NCBI GenBank assembly: GCA_009763385.1
Contig: CM019826.1
Coordinates: 78,239,055-78,303,054, forward strand
Source: Coix lacryma-jobi var. lacryma-jobi
Lineage: Eukaryota; Streptophyta; Magnoliopsida; Poales; Poaceae
Reading direction: 5' to 3'
Length of the DNA stretch: 64,000 nucleotides
Below, piece by piece: positions 19,932 to 30,311 of the stretch. The stretch's first letter is position 1. Each line of letters opens with the position of its first letter. A model generated the notes under the pieces. That model saw only the letters and a program-made list of their open reading frames with translations. It made no database searches and was not told the DNA's origin. The position numbers were made by a program, and so were the translations under genes.

Positions 19932-21667
19932 CCGACAGACCGAGAGCGGTGAAGGGCGGATGTGAGGCTTGGACCGACGGACCGGAGGGCCGCAGGACCA
20001 GCTACGATAGCTAGCACTTGGCTTCAGCAAGCGAGAGCACATGGGGTTGTGCGATGGCATCGGCCGAGTCAAGAGGAAGACGATGGTGTCATGGCACTTG
20101 GCGAGAAGTTAGACATGGGCTTGCATGGGAAATGCAAGTGTCGTCGGCCAAGTCAGGGAGGAAGGCAAAGACATTGTGCTCGTCATGGGGCTGGACCTGC
20201 ATCGGCATCGGTGTCGGTGGTCGGGCGTGAGAACCACGCTCCGTCTACCGTGCGGGTTTGGTAGTTGAGCATTGAAAAACTACCCTCGATGGTTTCTAAG
20301 TTTGGGCCTCAAAATTCAGGGTGGCCGATTTTTGTTGTGCCTCAAAACATGGGGTGGACGATTCCCAAGTTTGGGCCTCAAAACCTGGGCTGACAGGGTT
20401 TACCTGTTTCGGCCTCAAAACCGGGCGGAGGTTCCTATGCGGAACGGGTTTATGCGTGGCGGCACCGTGAGGATTGCGTTGTGGCAAAGCTAGCGGTGAG
20501 AAGGCACGACGATCGACATGATGGCATGTGGCGGCATCCTAGAGCTTGCGTCGAGGCGAAGCGAAGGATAAGAGCGCGCGTGGCCATCGGACGAAGCTCT
20601 AATAAAGTTGGACTAGAATACCCCTAGGGTTAGCTAGTTTGCTCTTGTATTTTGGGGTAGAAGGGGACTGATGTATTAAGACTATAAATAAGGATGGCAA
20701 CCCCTCCATCCTCTCCATGGAAGTAGCTATTTTCATTTCGCAGACTCAGCTATTTCTCGGTTAGGGGTTTCCTTCCTATGTAGGTGCTTGTGATCCGCAG
20801 AGAAGACTCAATTCCTCAGTGTACACTTTGATTTTAGGAAAAGGGACCATAATCCCTTTGTCTCCTCGTTGGGATGATTCTTGGCAGAATCCTTGTGTCG
20901 ATTTGCATTTTGTTCCTCATGTTCTTCATTGCTCCTCTTTTGATTTAACTTGAGATTTCTTGTTTCGAGGAGTAACATGCAAATCCGTTTGAACCATCTT
21001 CTAGAGGATCGTGAGAGACATCTTTCCAACAAAGGGTTTTCTCTAATACCTCACGAGCTAGTAGATCAGGAGGATTTCGTTTTGGATCGAGTCCTTGTTC
21101 TTTTGGCCTGAAATCTTTTGATTCACCGATTTGGAGTTAGGTTTGAGTCATGATCTCCTAGGTGTATCTCACTAACATCCTTGTGACTCCTCACACAAAG
21201 TCTAAGCCGTAGAGCTTTTGATTCGAGGGAGATCAAGTTGAATCGGCGGAAGAATAGTTTTGTTACGAGGCCATCGGACGCTAGAATCGTGAGCATCGGA
21301 CGCTGACCTAAAACCATCGGGCACTCTGGTGCCATGTGTCTAAGAACTAGATTTTAAGGGAGCATCGAACGTGTCCGCCACTCAGGCATCGGACGCTGCC
21401 AGCGTCCGATGCAAGTGATTCTGCACTGTTTCATCTGTTGCTCGTTCGTCTGATTTTGGATTTGGTTTCTGGCTTGTGTGCTGGGTTCTTTGACTAGTGT
21501 AGTGTCTCGTTGTGCTTCTTCGAAGCATCCACCCTACATCTAGGATCATGGACACTACCGAGTCATGAACTTGCATTTGGGGTCGAATCTAGAGAGCATC
21601 GGACACTACCAAGAAAATATTTCAGGCTCCCATTCACCCCCCCTCTAGTCGCCTTTTCGGTCCTTCA
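19932..21667 (+). mobile_element. Sirevirus-type LTR E, 5'-truncated
   Basis: Collinear but diverged relative to LTR 7449-9456. It begins at the equivalent of about 7660, keeps a decayed hairpin array (20260-20430), a TATA box (TATAAATA, 20683-20690), the catcggacgc words (21270-21420) and the end TTTTCGGTCCTTCA. No primer site follows, so it is a 3' or solo LTR. The missing 5' part was separated by insertion of D. Confidence 0.8.
20260..20430 (+). repeat. Decayed hairpin array in LTR E
   Basis: The first unit is perfectly paired, GGTAGTT (20260-20266) with AACTACC (20278-20284), where both Sirevirus LTRs on the left have GTTGGT with ACCAAC. Later units keep the GGGCCTCA loop but have mismatched or wobble stems. 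Confidence 0.75.
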
Positions 21668-22147
21668 ATACTGTTCATTCCAGGCCGATTTTAGAGAGCA
21701 TCAGACTCTAGCATCAGAACGTCCATTGCTATTTTTCAGCGAGACAGGCTTTCATATTTTGGGCATAACTCTTAGCTGCGAACTCCGATTTCGATGATCT
21801 TGGACTTTTTGGAAAGATAATGGAAAGCTATACAGCTCCAATTCAATCAGCTCTTGTCTTGGCTTGAGCGGCTCAACTTTGTTTGCATCCGACCCTCTAT
21901 TTCTTGTCTCTTGGATTTTTCTTAATCTTTGTAAGCCTTTAATACATATTGTAGGGTCTTGCTTGAGGTTTTGACCATTTAATCACCATATTGCCATTGT
22001 CCAAGTCATGTTTGCACCCTATTGGACTACAAAATAAAATCTTGCAAACACATTAGTCCAATTTGGTTATGTTGATCATCAAGCACCAAAATCCAAAGAT
22101 AAATGGGCCGAGGTCCATTTTGCTTACATGGAGTAAGATGAGTTGTG
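21668..22147 (-). mobile_element. Copia LTR relic
   Basis: No ORF. Read on the minus strand it resembles the start of a Sirevirus-type U3 (a TTGGTGCTTGATGATCAAC-like stretch, then TTGGACTAATGTGTTTGC). It carries decayed catcagac words near its left end. No clear terminus is seen, and its relation to E and F is unresolved. Confidence 0.45.
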
Positions 22148-22285
22148 TCATTTGTCTTGGGGAAACTGTGTATCACATCGCAGTGAACCAACATCAACCG
22201 CCTCTAGGTACGACTCCATACGAATTTTCCAATATGGAAATTCGTCTCCATCGAACATGGGTGGAGGTCCATGACCTTCAGACAT
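22148..22285 (-). pseudogene. Copia gag N-terminal fragment (F)
   Basis: Begins MSEGHGPPPMFDGDEFPYW, then KIRMESYLEAVDVG: the conserved copia Gag opening (FDG...YWKIRMESYL). It stops after 45 codons with no continuation, so it is a truncated remnant. Confidence 0.82.
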
Positions 22286-22338
22286 CTTAACTCTAGGTGG
22301 TTAAGCCTAAATCGAGAGCACAAGGCTCCCATACCAAC
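22148..22338 (-). mobile_element. Copia element F: leader and start of gag
   Basis: Next to the F LTR on the minus strand is a primer site (GTTGGTATGGGAGCC, 22324-22338, two changes from the tRNA-Met complement). A short leader follows, then a 45-codon gag start at 22285 ending in a stop at 22148. Everything further into F is missing or replaced by the relic at 21668-22147. Confidence 0.8.
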
Positions 22339-22985
22339 TGAAATGATCAAGACGCCCAAGAGGGGGGGGTGAATTGGGCTAATCTAAAATTTCTCGCAAG
22401 AATTATGACCTACAATTGCCCAACTCTACCCCTTTGTGCCTAGAAGTGTGTTTTCAGTAATCTACCACACAAAGGTTTACAGCTAGTTCCAATCCTACTC
22501 TAGCATGGCAATTCTATGAATGTAACTTGCATGAAATGAATTACTCAAAGTAAATGTGAAAGTAAAGAGAGAAAAGAAGACGTCGTGATGTTTTCCCGAG
22601 GTATCGAGGTGTCGGCACACCTCCTAGTCCTTATTGGAGCACCCGTGCAAGGGTATCTCTCACCCTTGATCCGCCCAAGGAACCACTCCGGCCTAGTGAA
22701 TCGCCCACAACCGATCACATCTTGAGTTATGTCATCCACAATCTCTCTGGATGATCACCAAGCTCCCAATCACCACCAAGTCGTCTAGGTGATGCTGATC
22801 ACCAAGATTAACAAGCAAGAACTCTCACTTGACCAACACAAGGCTAATGAGATGGGTGGATGCACACTTGCTACTCTCTTTTCAGTAATGAGGTGTTTGA
22901 TCATACAATTATCAAATCTCTCAACCTCACTAGGTCTCTTGCACTCACTTGCAATCACAAGGGTTGTGTCTACTATTGAAATGAG
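22339..22985 (-). mobile_element. Copia F 5' LTR, piece 1 of 3 (3' end of LTR)
   Basis: On the plus strand it starts TGAAATGATCAAGACGCC with a G-rich run. On the minus strand this is the LTR end CTTGATCATTTCA followed by the primer site. It breaks at ATGAG (22981-22985) where solo LTR L is inserted and resumes at 49526. Summed length of the three pieces is about 1.5 kb. Confidence 0.85.
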
Positions 22986-23910
22986 TGTTGGGAATATGCC
23001 CTAGAGGTAATCATAGAGATGATGATATTTCTATTGTATCCATGATTTATTATATGTTCATTGAATATCCATTAAAGACAACCTATATTGATTGGCGATT
23101 ATGTGAATTGTCTGTGAAACTCTTTTACTTGTATGGTTATTCGATAGTTGTCCCTGATCGGAGTTCATGTGAGGACACACATGAATATTAGATCAGCACA
23201 TGTATTAGTTGATGACTATGTTTCAGAAGTCAAAGACATGGAGATGTCAAACTGATAATGTGGGCACATGTATGACATGGGGCTGGACTGCCCAACATGA
23301 GATGTTCTTATCTCTTTACACATCATATACGAAATGTCCTTCGACCAGAGATTGTGGTATGTACTCAAGATATGAATTGACTTACTTAGGGACTGTCAAA
23401 CGCTACTTCGTAACAGGGTAGTCATAAAGATAGTCTTCGGGTTTGTCAGGAAATATGTTGTGAGACATAGACGATCACGATGGGATTTGCCCCTCTCCAT
23501 GCGAGAGAGACATTACTGGACCAGTCAAATGATTGGATCATAAAATGCATGGTTGTGCTTAGGTTAATTGTTAACCTATGAGTTGGACCAAATATTGTAT
23601 GGCAAGGGAATTACGTGTATGTAATCATGGTGGTTCGTCTGATATGATCTTTGCGTGTACATAGGAGTTGACACGTCTTGCTAGAGGCCATTGTCAACTA
23701 TCGGGCGAGTAGGAGTACTCAGGCCGTGTCTATGTGTGCGTGAACCCATAGGGTCGCACGCTTAAGAGGCTGGAAGCTTGATTCGAGTTGGCTCGAATCA
23801 GACCGGGATTAGGGCTTGCTAATGGGCCTCCAAGTCGACAGGCTCATTAGGGACGCCTATAAATAGAGGGGTGGGGTGACCAGGGTTTGACCATGTCATT
23901 AGACAGCCGC
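22986..23910 (+). mobile_element. BARE/Angela-type copia solo LTR (L), piece 1 of 3
   Basis: Starts TGTTGGGAATATGCCCTAGA, the recognisable opening of BARE/Angela-type grass LTRs, and has a TATA box (CCTATAAATA, 23856-23865). Insertion of B (GCCGC duplication at 23906-23910 and 40971-40975) and of J splits it. The end ACCCTTCA is at 49520. ATGAG flanks both ends (22981-22985, 49521-49525). Total length is about 1.24 kb with no internal region, so it is a solo LTR. Confidence 0.88.
23856..23865 (+). promoter_or_regulatory. TATA box of solo LTR L
   Basis: CCTATAAATA followed by the leader gaggggtggggtgacc. Element B landed about 45 bp downstream, separating the promoter from the rest of the LTR. 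Confidence 0.6.
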
Positions 23911-25474
23911 TGTTGACACTTCTTAATGCAATTGCCCATAATAAACTTTAATGAACTGATTCTAGCAAAAGCCCTAAAAAATGTACGGGACACTCCTAGC
24001 ATCACTTAATGTCAAGTTGTCATCCCCAACATGATACTAGAAATGTAATTCATTTGTGACACTAGCTCAAAAAATATATAAATATTTATCCGCAAGTGCA
24101 CAGATAAATATACCCATTGTAGCAGCATTTCACCCAGGTTGTCTAGGTATCGTTATTTATATTTTACCGACAGAAACAGTGAAGCAGGAAACAAATGGAC
24201 ATAAATGTAATTTAATGGTAGTGGAGATTACTATTCATTCATTAACTACTCACATGTCTGAATAGGGGTAAGACAAGATAAAGATAAATAGTGAATAATA
24301 ATGATAATGGGAATTCTAGAGACAGAGCAAACTACATGAATCAAGTAGAGCAGTCAGGAGATTAATTAAGAGATTCGAATCCTAAGTTACTTCATATTTA
24401 CTAAGCCTAGTGATTACTCTAGTTAATATACAATCATTTATAGCTAATAATTCTATCATCCATGATCAAGGGACATTACTAAATTAGAATCAAGAACAAA
24501 GTAATGAATTCTAACTTGCAACCGCATCCTACTAAGGTCTACACTCGGAGGGAGGACTACAAAGGACTCAACAGGATTGTCACTCCTGCGATCTACCTCT
24601 CGACCCGGAGCATAGGATGTATTCGCAGGTAAACTAGGCCTAAATACGATGTTTACACCAGTTTGATCACTTAACTCTATCTGGAATATAGCTAAGTACT
24701 TTACGAACATGATCATAAACTCTATCATAATCAGATCTATATTAAATATATAACTAGAATAAACTCCAAAACTGAATAAACTGAAATATATTAATGTAGC
24801 ACAAAGTCGAATAAAGATACAAATTACCGAATCTTCGATAGCGATCCGGAGACTCAGACGAAGCTTCTAGACGGATATGCTGACGAAGTCGCCCGCCTCT
24901 ACTTGAACCTAGCTGGACTAAACTCTAAACTTGAAGTAGAGCTCTAACTCTCTCTCTAGAAACCCTAGTTCTACTCTTGTCGGAAGATCAGAACTTCTCT
25001 TCTCTTTGTCTCTCTGTAGGGGGGTCAGGGGTCTGGTTATATAGCCCTGGGCGTGGAACCGCGACCGTTGGATCAAACTGACTCTAGGGACGGTGGAGAT
25101 GAGCCCTCACAGTTGGTGGTGGAAGATTCCAGAAGGAGGAGGCGTGGGGGCCCGGGACCCGACCGACCGGTGGGCCCACCATACCGGTCGGTCCCACTGG
25201 GCAGGGTCTCGAGGTGCCCCGCCTCGTGGAGTCCTCTGGTGTCCTATGGAGTCTTCTGGAGACTTCCCGACTTGGCAGTGGAGTAATCTACGTCGGGTTC
25301 CTTCCTGGGGAAGCAATGTAGTCCTGTTTTCCTGTTCAATCCCTGGAAAATATAGAATCACCAAAACTCGTGGAATTTGTTAGTTTGAACCTCCTATTTC
25401 TAAGTTGGCAATTCTTTTTGGCATTTATTCAAGTATTGTTGACGGTAAATAATGATAGTTAATAGATGTCAACA
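23911..25474 (-). mobile_element. Element B 3' LTR
   Basis: 1564 bp, TGTTGACACTTC...GATGTCAACA. Contains the U5 module (24088-24160), a TATA box (25037-25045) and a GC-rich inverted pair (25159-25196; gaccgaccgg...ccggtcggtc). Closely matches the 5' LTR at 39411. Confidence 0.92.
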
Positions 25475-26583
25475 AACTCCCCCAAGCTAAACTTTTGCTA
25501 GTCCCTTAGCGAACATCGGGTTCTGAGAGTAAATCTGTAAACTACTTTACTATCCATTTCAAATACAAGCCATCAACTGAAAACTTTCTCGAGAAGAATT
25601 TGGAAGAATTTTCATATGTCCCTTTGGCCAATGAGATCTAATCTTTTACCTTTGTTCAGAATAATTGAAAGTCAGAAACTATCAAGTCAAGCACTATGTC
25701 TCAAATTCCTCATTCCAACTTTACTCCGGAGTTTTGTAAGATTTTTTCAATAAAAGCTCAGAGAAACCCTGTATGACATCTCTCAAATTATATTTTTTTC
25801 TTTTTAAGATTAATAGCATATTTTACTAAGTTAAAGTTCAAAGCTTAGCGAGAGAAATGTCATACCCTTAGATCAAGTATTAAAAACTTTAAATTTGTCA
25901 ACTCTTATTGGCATATTGTAATTAGAGGGACCATGGGCTATCATTCTTTTTCTTTTTATATTTTTTATCACATTTTTTTCTTTTTGAGGTAATCAGACAC
26001 TTGTCCCTTTTTCTTTCCTCCTTATCATATTTTTTGCATAGTCCCATGCCTCTAACACAATACTACTTCGGAAGAGTGAATCTTTTATATTTATTGAAGC
26101 TTGATCTTTAGAGCATGATAAACCTCTCTACCATAGCTAAAAACTTAGAACAGAGTAAATAGCCTTAAATTATGAATCATTGATTATCAGGCTTTAGAAA
26201 TAATTATTATGTCATACAGGTTCTCATCATGTGTTTAAAGTTTCAAAATTAAATTTTCGGAGACTCATTGGAACTAAGAACAAGATAAATAGCTGCTCAA
26301 ACTTTCTTGTCTCTAATTCTCAACTATCCAAACTTTGGGTAAGATCATTTCTTCATTGTTATGAGATTTTTCAATTAAAAATTTGAAAGGAATTGTTCTG
26401 CAGTTGAGGCTATGTACATTAGAGGTATAAAACAGTTTTTTTTAATTCTATTCTACTTCAAGTTTATTTTATTTTACTAAACAGATACTAGCTAACAAAA
26501 CTAATACTAGACTCAAACAAATAACAAATAGATGGGTACAACATACTTACCTCGTGAATAGGGGGTCCTCCCCTAAGCTAGTT
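25475..26583 (-). other. Element B 3' non-coding module
   Basis: No supported ORF. Next to the LTR is the polypurine tract (minus AGCTTGGGGGAGTT) preceded by GGGACTAGCAA. An AT-rich region contains GGGACAAGTGTC (25996-26007) nested in GAGG...CCTC. A second polypurine-like tract (minus AGCTTAGGGGAGGA, about 26565-26580) lies directly after the second ORF. Confidence 0.7.
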
Positions 26584-28155
26584 TCACTCATACGGTGGCG
26601 GCGGCTGAGGTGGAGTAATTCTCATGTGTCTGAAGAGGTAGCAAAAATTCTCGTTCGTCTGGGCGCCTTGATGATGTATCTCTTCAAGAGTGTGGCACAT
26701 GTATTCTTGACCCGTCTCAAGATGAGTAAGACGAGTGTCGATGCCCTGAAAGTAAGGCTCTCTATGGTACGGAAACTGGTGGTATGGCTGATGTTCTGGG
26801 TAACCATGGGTGGCATGGTAGGAGTATGGATGATGAGTGGCATCATGATCACCTCTCCCAGAGAAAGACATACGTCCTCCCTGGAAGTCATACATCGTAT
26901 CCTCTTCGCGATGTGGTGGAGTGTAATTGCAAAAGTTTCCTTGTCCCCATGATTCTTGTGGTGTATGTGGCTCATAGGCAGTAGTCTTTTCCCAGGCTTG
27001 ATGGTGCGACGTAGATGGTCCAGCTCGTTCGAATCCTTGATAGTGAGTGTAAGGCGGTCCAGGTGTTGCAACATCTTCTCCTTGATATCTTGGGGCAGTG
27101 TTTCTGGTGAATCTTGCGGAGGGACTCCTTCCTACTCCCGTGCAAGGTCGTCTCTGCAAGTCTAGCAAAAAGGTTTCCATGACATACAAACCAAGTGATC
27201 TGTTTGGCAACTCATATTCATTTGTATATCCCTTATATTGCATGTAGAGTTTATTGTTCCTCTTCTTTATCATATGTGCTTGACTGAAGAAGTAGAAACT
27301 TATTACTGGTTGTGGAGTGGACATGTAGACAATATTTCCATTTAAGTTTAAATTTCCAGCAAGACGAGTTACCCAAGAAGTGATAGATATGGGGCCCTGT
27401 AGAGTGTGGATGTAAGGCCAGTAGTCTACCAAGAGTTTTACGGGTGAGATTTTAGTTTTCTTGACCATGACATACATAATCTTTAATTCCTCAATTCTGA
27501 CAATATGACCCTCTTGCCTAGGAAAAAGAGTGAATCCTAGCCACTTGTGCATTACTCGTAAAGTGGGGTTGTGTATATCATTAGTGCAAGGGTGATGATC
27601 TGTTTTCTTGCTAGTAATGTCCTCCCAAAAGCTATCTCTATCAAAGTTTCTTAAGGCAACATCTATGTCTACAGTGCAATTTTCAGGAAAGCCCAAATTT
27701 AGACTGAATTGTTTCCATGTGAGAGTGATAGGTTCATTATACAACCTAAAGTAGACGTACATGTCATCCGAGGAGAGAGTGCAAAGAAATTCTAGTTTAA
27801 GCAATCTACAACCCTCCTCGGTGAGCTCCCAAGTGTTCTCCCACCCAATATTATGAAAGACTAGATCGAACTCAGAGTCCATACCTGTGTCTCAAAGAAA
27901 TTGTGAATCAAAGGTAGGAGTATGGGTGTACTCTTTGTCAAGATACTGCCTGAACAGGTCCTTCTCGTAGGGTGTCTAAAGCTTGATGTGCCTTTCGAGA
28001 AGAAGATCACGTTGCTTGGATCGGCTTGTGGTAGAGGATCGAGGCAGGGACGAGGTATCCATGTCTGAGCCTCCTTGTGATGAGCCAGCTCGCGAACGGC
28101 TTCTCGTTGATCGGAAGGTGAGCATGTTCTTCGCCTTTCTTAAGAAGTTGCTCAT
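26584..28155 (-). pseudogene. Element B second ORF (ATHILA-type, env-position), two stops
   Basis: The frame runs from MSNFLRKAKN at 28155 to PPPYE at 26584, 524 codons including the stop. In-frame stops at codons 60 (27976-27978) and 88 (27892-27894) break it, leaving an open 432-aa part. That part (DLVFHNIGWENTWEL, LEFLCTL, YFRLYNEPITLTWKQFSLNLGF, then HKWLGFTLFPR) resembles the plant ATHILA ORF family, a protein of unknown function found at the env position of Athila elements. The last 170 residues are rich in His, Tyr, Pro and Gln. I see no clear transmembrane segments. A promoter-like stretch lies upstream. The family assignment is from memory and moderately certain. Confidence 0.65.
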
Positions 28156-29071
28156 CTTTGCTGCAAAAACAGGAGAATACACAGACAAAACTAGTGGAAC
28201 AAGTGAGGGTTAGAGCAAATAAATGTCAGAGAGTCAGCGGTCCAAAAGTCAGTAGTCCAGGAGTCAGTCATTCAAGTTGGTATTTTTATTTCAACTTCTC
28301 CTAGTTCATTAACTAATTGGACAACACTTCCCCTTTCTTATTGAATTTTCTTGCTTGCTCTAACTATCCCTTTCTTCTTGCTACAAGATCAAAGCTTCCT
28401 CCTCTATTCTCTCGTATCTTCACTCACTCAGAAAATACCCCAAATGAAGTGCTAAGTGAATTCGAAATTGAAATTTCAAATTTCGAAGTGAGGCTAGTGT
28501 TTCTGAAGAGTGGAGTGTGTGGAGAGTGGGAAGAGTGCTTGCCCTTTTATAGGGGGAGATTGGGAAGGCCGGTCGGTCGAGTGGTGGGACCGACCGCCCC
28601 CCCCCCCTTGGGCCCACTTCTCTCCAACTTTCTCCCCTACCTTGCTCAAGTACCCATTCTTTGGAACATATGTCGACGGTTGCATGTGGTGGTAGGTGAG
28701 ATGAGTGGTTGTGAGTGCACGTGATAATTTGAAGTGATATGATGTGGGTCCCAGGTGTCTGTGGGTCCGTATGTCTCCCGTATTTGTACAATGCAAGTAT
28801 TCAAAAGCAAATTACTTTTATGATACTATAGAAATCAAGGATTGTAATGATGAATTTCTTATATGTTTTTGTTGCCATAGTAAATAATACTTACGGGGTT
28901 CGTAAATATTAATTACGTGGGGCCAATTTTATGATGATGCAAATTTTTATTTTGTTTTCCTATGCATGAGTAAATAAATATGAAGTGAAAAGTAAATGTT
29001 GATAACTACCGAGTTACCTCCAGTGAAGGTTCAGGGTTTAAAGTCCACCGAATTGGACTCTCCAGTCTTCT
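28156..29071 (-). other. Spacer between protease and ORF2 of B
   Basis: About 0.9 kb without a supported ORF. It contains the promoter-like element (28542-28600), the run of C at about 28600-28610, AT-rich sequence and, close to ORF2, a possible 3' splice site. Confidence 0.55.
28542..28553 (-). promoter_or_regulatory. Internal TATA-type promoter upstream of ORF2 in B
   Basis: The minus strand reads CCCTATAAAAGGGC, preceded by the GC-rich inverted words GGTCGGTC...GACCGACCGG (28566-28600). These words are the same as those upstream of the LTR TATA box in B. It lies about 390 bp upstream of the ORF2 start. A TTTTGCAG acceptor-like site precedes the ATG by a few bases. Confidence 0.5.
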
Positions 29072-30311
29072 TTATTCTTCTTGATGGGTCTCCGCTTCCG
29101 GAGACAGCAGTCTTGCTTCCTGCGCTTCATGGTTCTCTAGAGTTGAGCATTGTTCGGGCTGTGGTTTGAATGAGAACTTTTCTTCTTTTCCATTTATGGT
29201 GAACTTGATCTCTCCAGCTCCGACATCAATGTGGGCCTTGGCGGTGCTAAAAAATTGTCTTCCTAGAATGAGTGATACTTTTGAATCCGGGTGCATGTCT
29301 AGTACCACGAAATCCACTGGTACAAAGAACACTCGAATCTTGACTGGGATGTTCTCAGCAATTCCTATTGGGTATCTGAGTGATTGATCAGCTAGTTGAA
29401 GACACATTGGTGTTGACACAAGTGCTGAATGGTTGAGCTTATAGTAAACTGATGCAGGCATAACGCTAACACTGGCTCCAAGATCACATAGTGCGTTGCT
29501 AAACCATTGATTTCCAATTGAGCACTCAATAGTGGGGCATCCTGGGTCCTTCTTCTTCTATGGTATTTGATTGAGGATAGCCGTACTACATTATTCTGTC
29601 AGCTCGATTACTTCAATGGTTGGCAGTTGTCGTTTGTTGTTAAGTATATCCCTTACATACTTGGCATAGGTGGGTACCTGTAATGCATCTAGTAGAGGAA
29701 TATTGATATATAATTTCTGAATTACTTCAACAAACTTACTGAACTACGCATCTAGCTTGGCGTTTCGATTTCTGCGTGGGAATGGTAGAACATTGGTGTC
29801 TTGAAAATCCATCTATATTTCTTCATTTTGCACTAGAGTTTCTTGAACTTTGTCATTCCTTTCTTCTGCCCTCGGGGGTGTCACTGGTGTTGTCTGTCTT
29901 CTTTGTGCTCCTTCTGGGTATGACAGATCTCGAGTGGACTTCCCACGTCTAGTGGTGACAAGCAAAGCAGCAGCCAATTGTGATAGTTGAGTTTCTATTC
30001 TTTTATTGTAATTGAATTGATCCTTAATGGCAGAAGAAAATTCATCCATCTTAGCATTTATGTTTTCAAGAGTCTTATCATTTAAAGCAAGTCTTTCAGT
30101 AATGCTATCAGTTATTCTAGCTTGTTCTAAAATTAGATCTCTTAAAGTAGGTTACTTAAAATTAGAAGAATTGAAATTACTGGTGTACTTATCTGGTTTG
30201 GAAGGTTGTTGTTGACACCATCCTAGAGTGGTAGAGTTGTTGATGATGTTAGCTTCTTCTTGATCTTCGGGGAATTCTATTCCCAAATATTCTCCACTTC
30301 TAGTTTGAGCA
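29072..30311 (-). pseudogene. Element B gag C-terminus and protease, broken
   Basis: Continues the gag frame cut by element I. The part at 29813-30049 resembles the region after the zinc knuckle in H Gag (FSSAIKDQFNYNKRIETQLS, then QLAAAL; H has FSSALKNQLSFNKMLETQLAQ). Protease follows with the active site CDLGASVSVMP near 29492 and the flap-side motif LILGRQFF. Stops and frameshifts separate the blocks, so no single product is possible. Confidence 0.78.
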
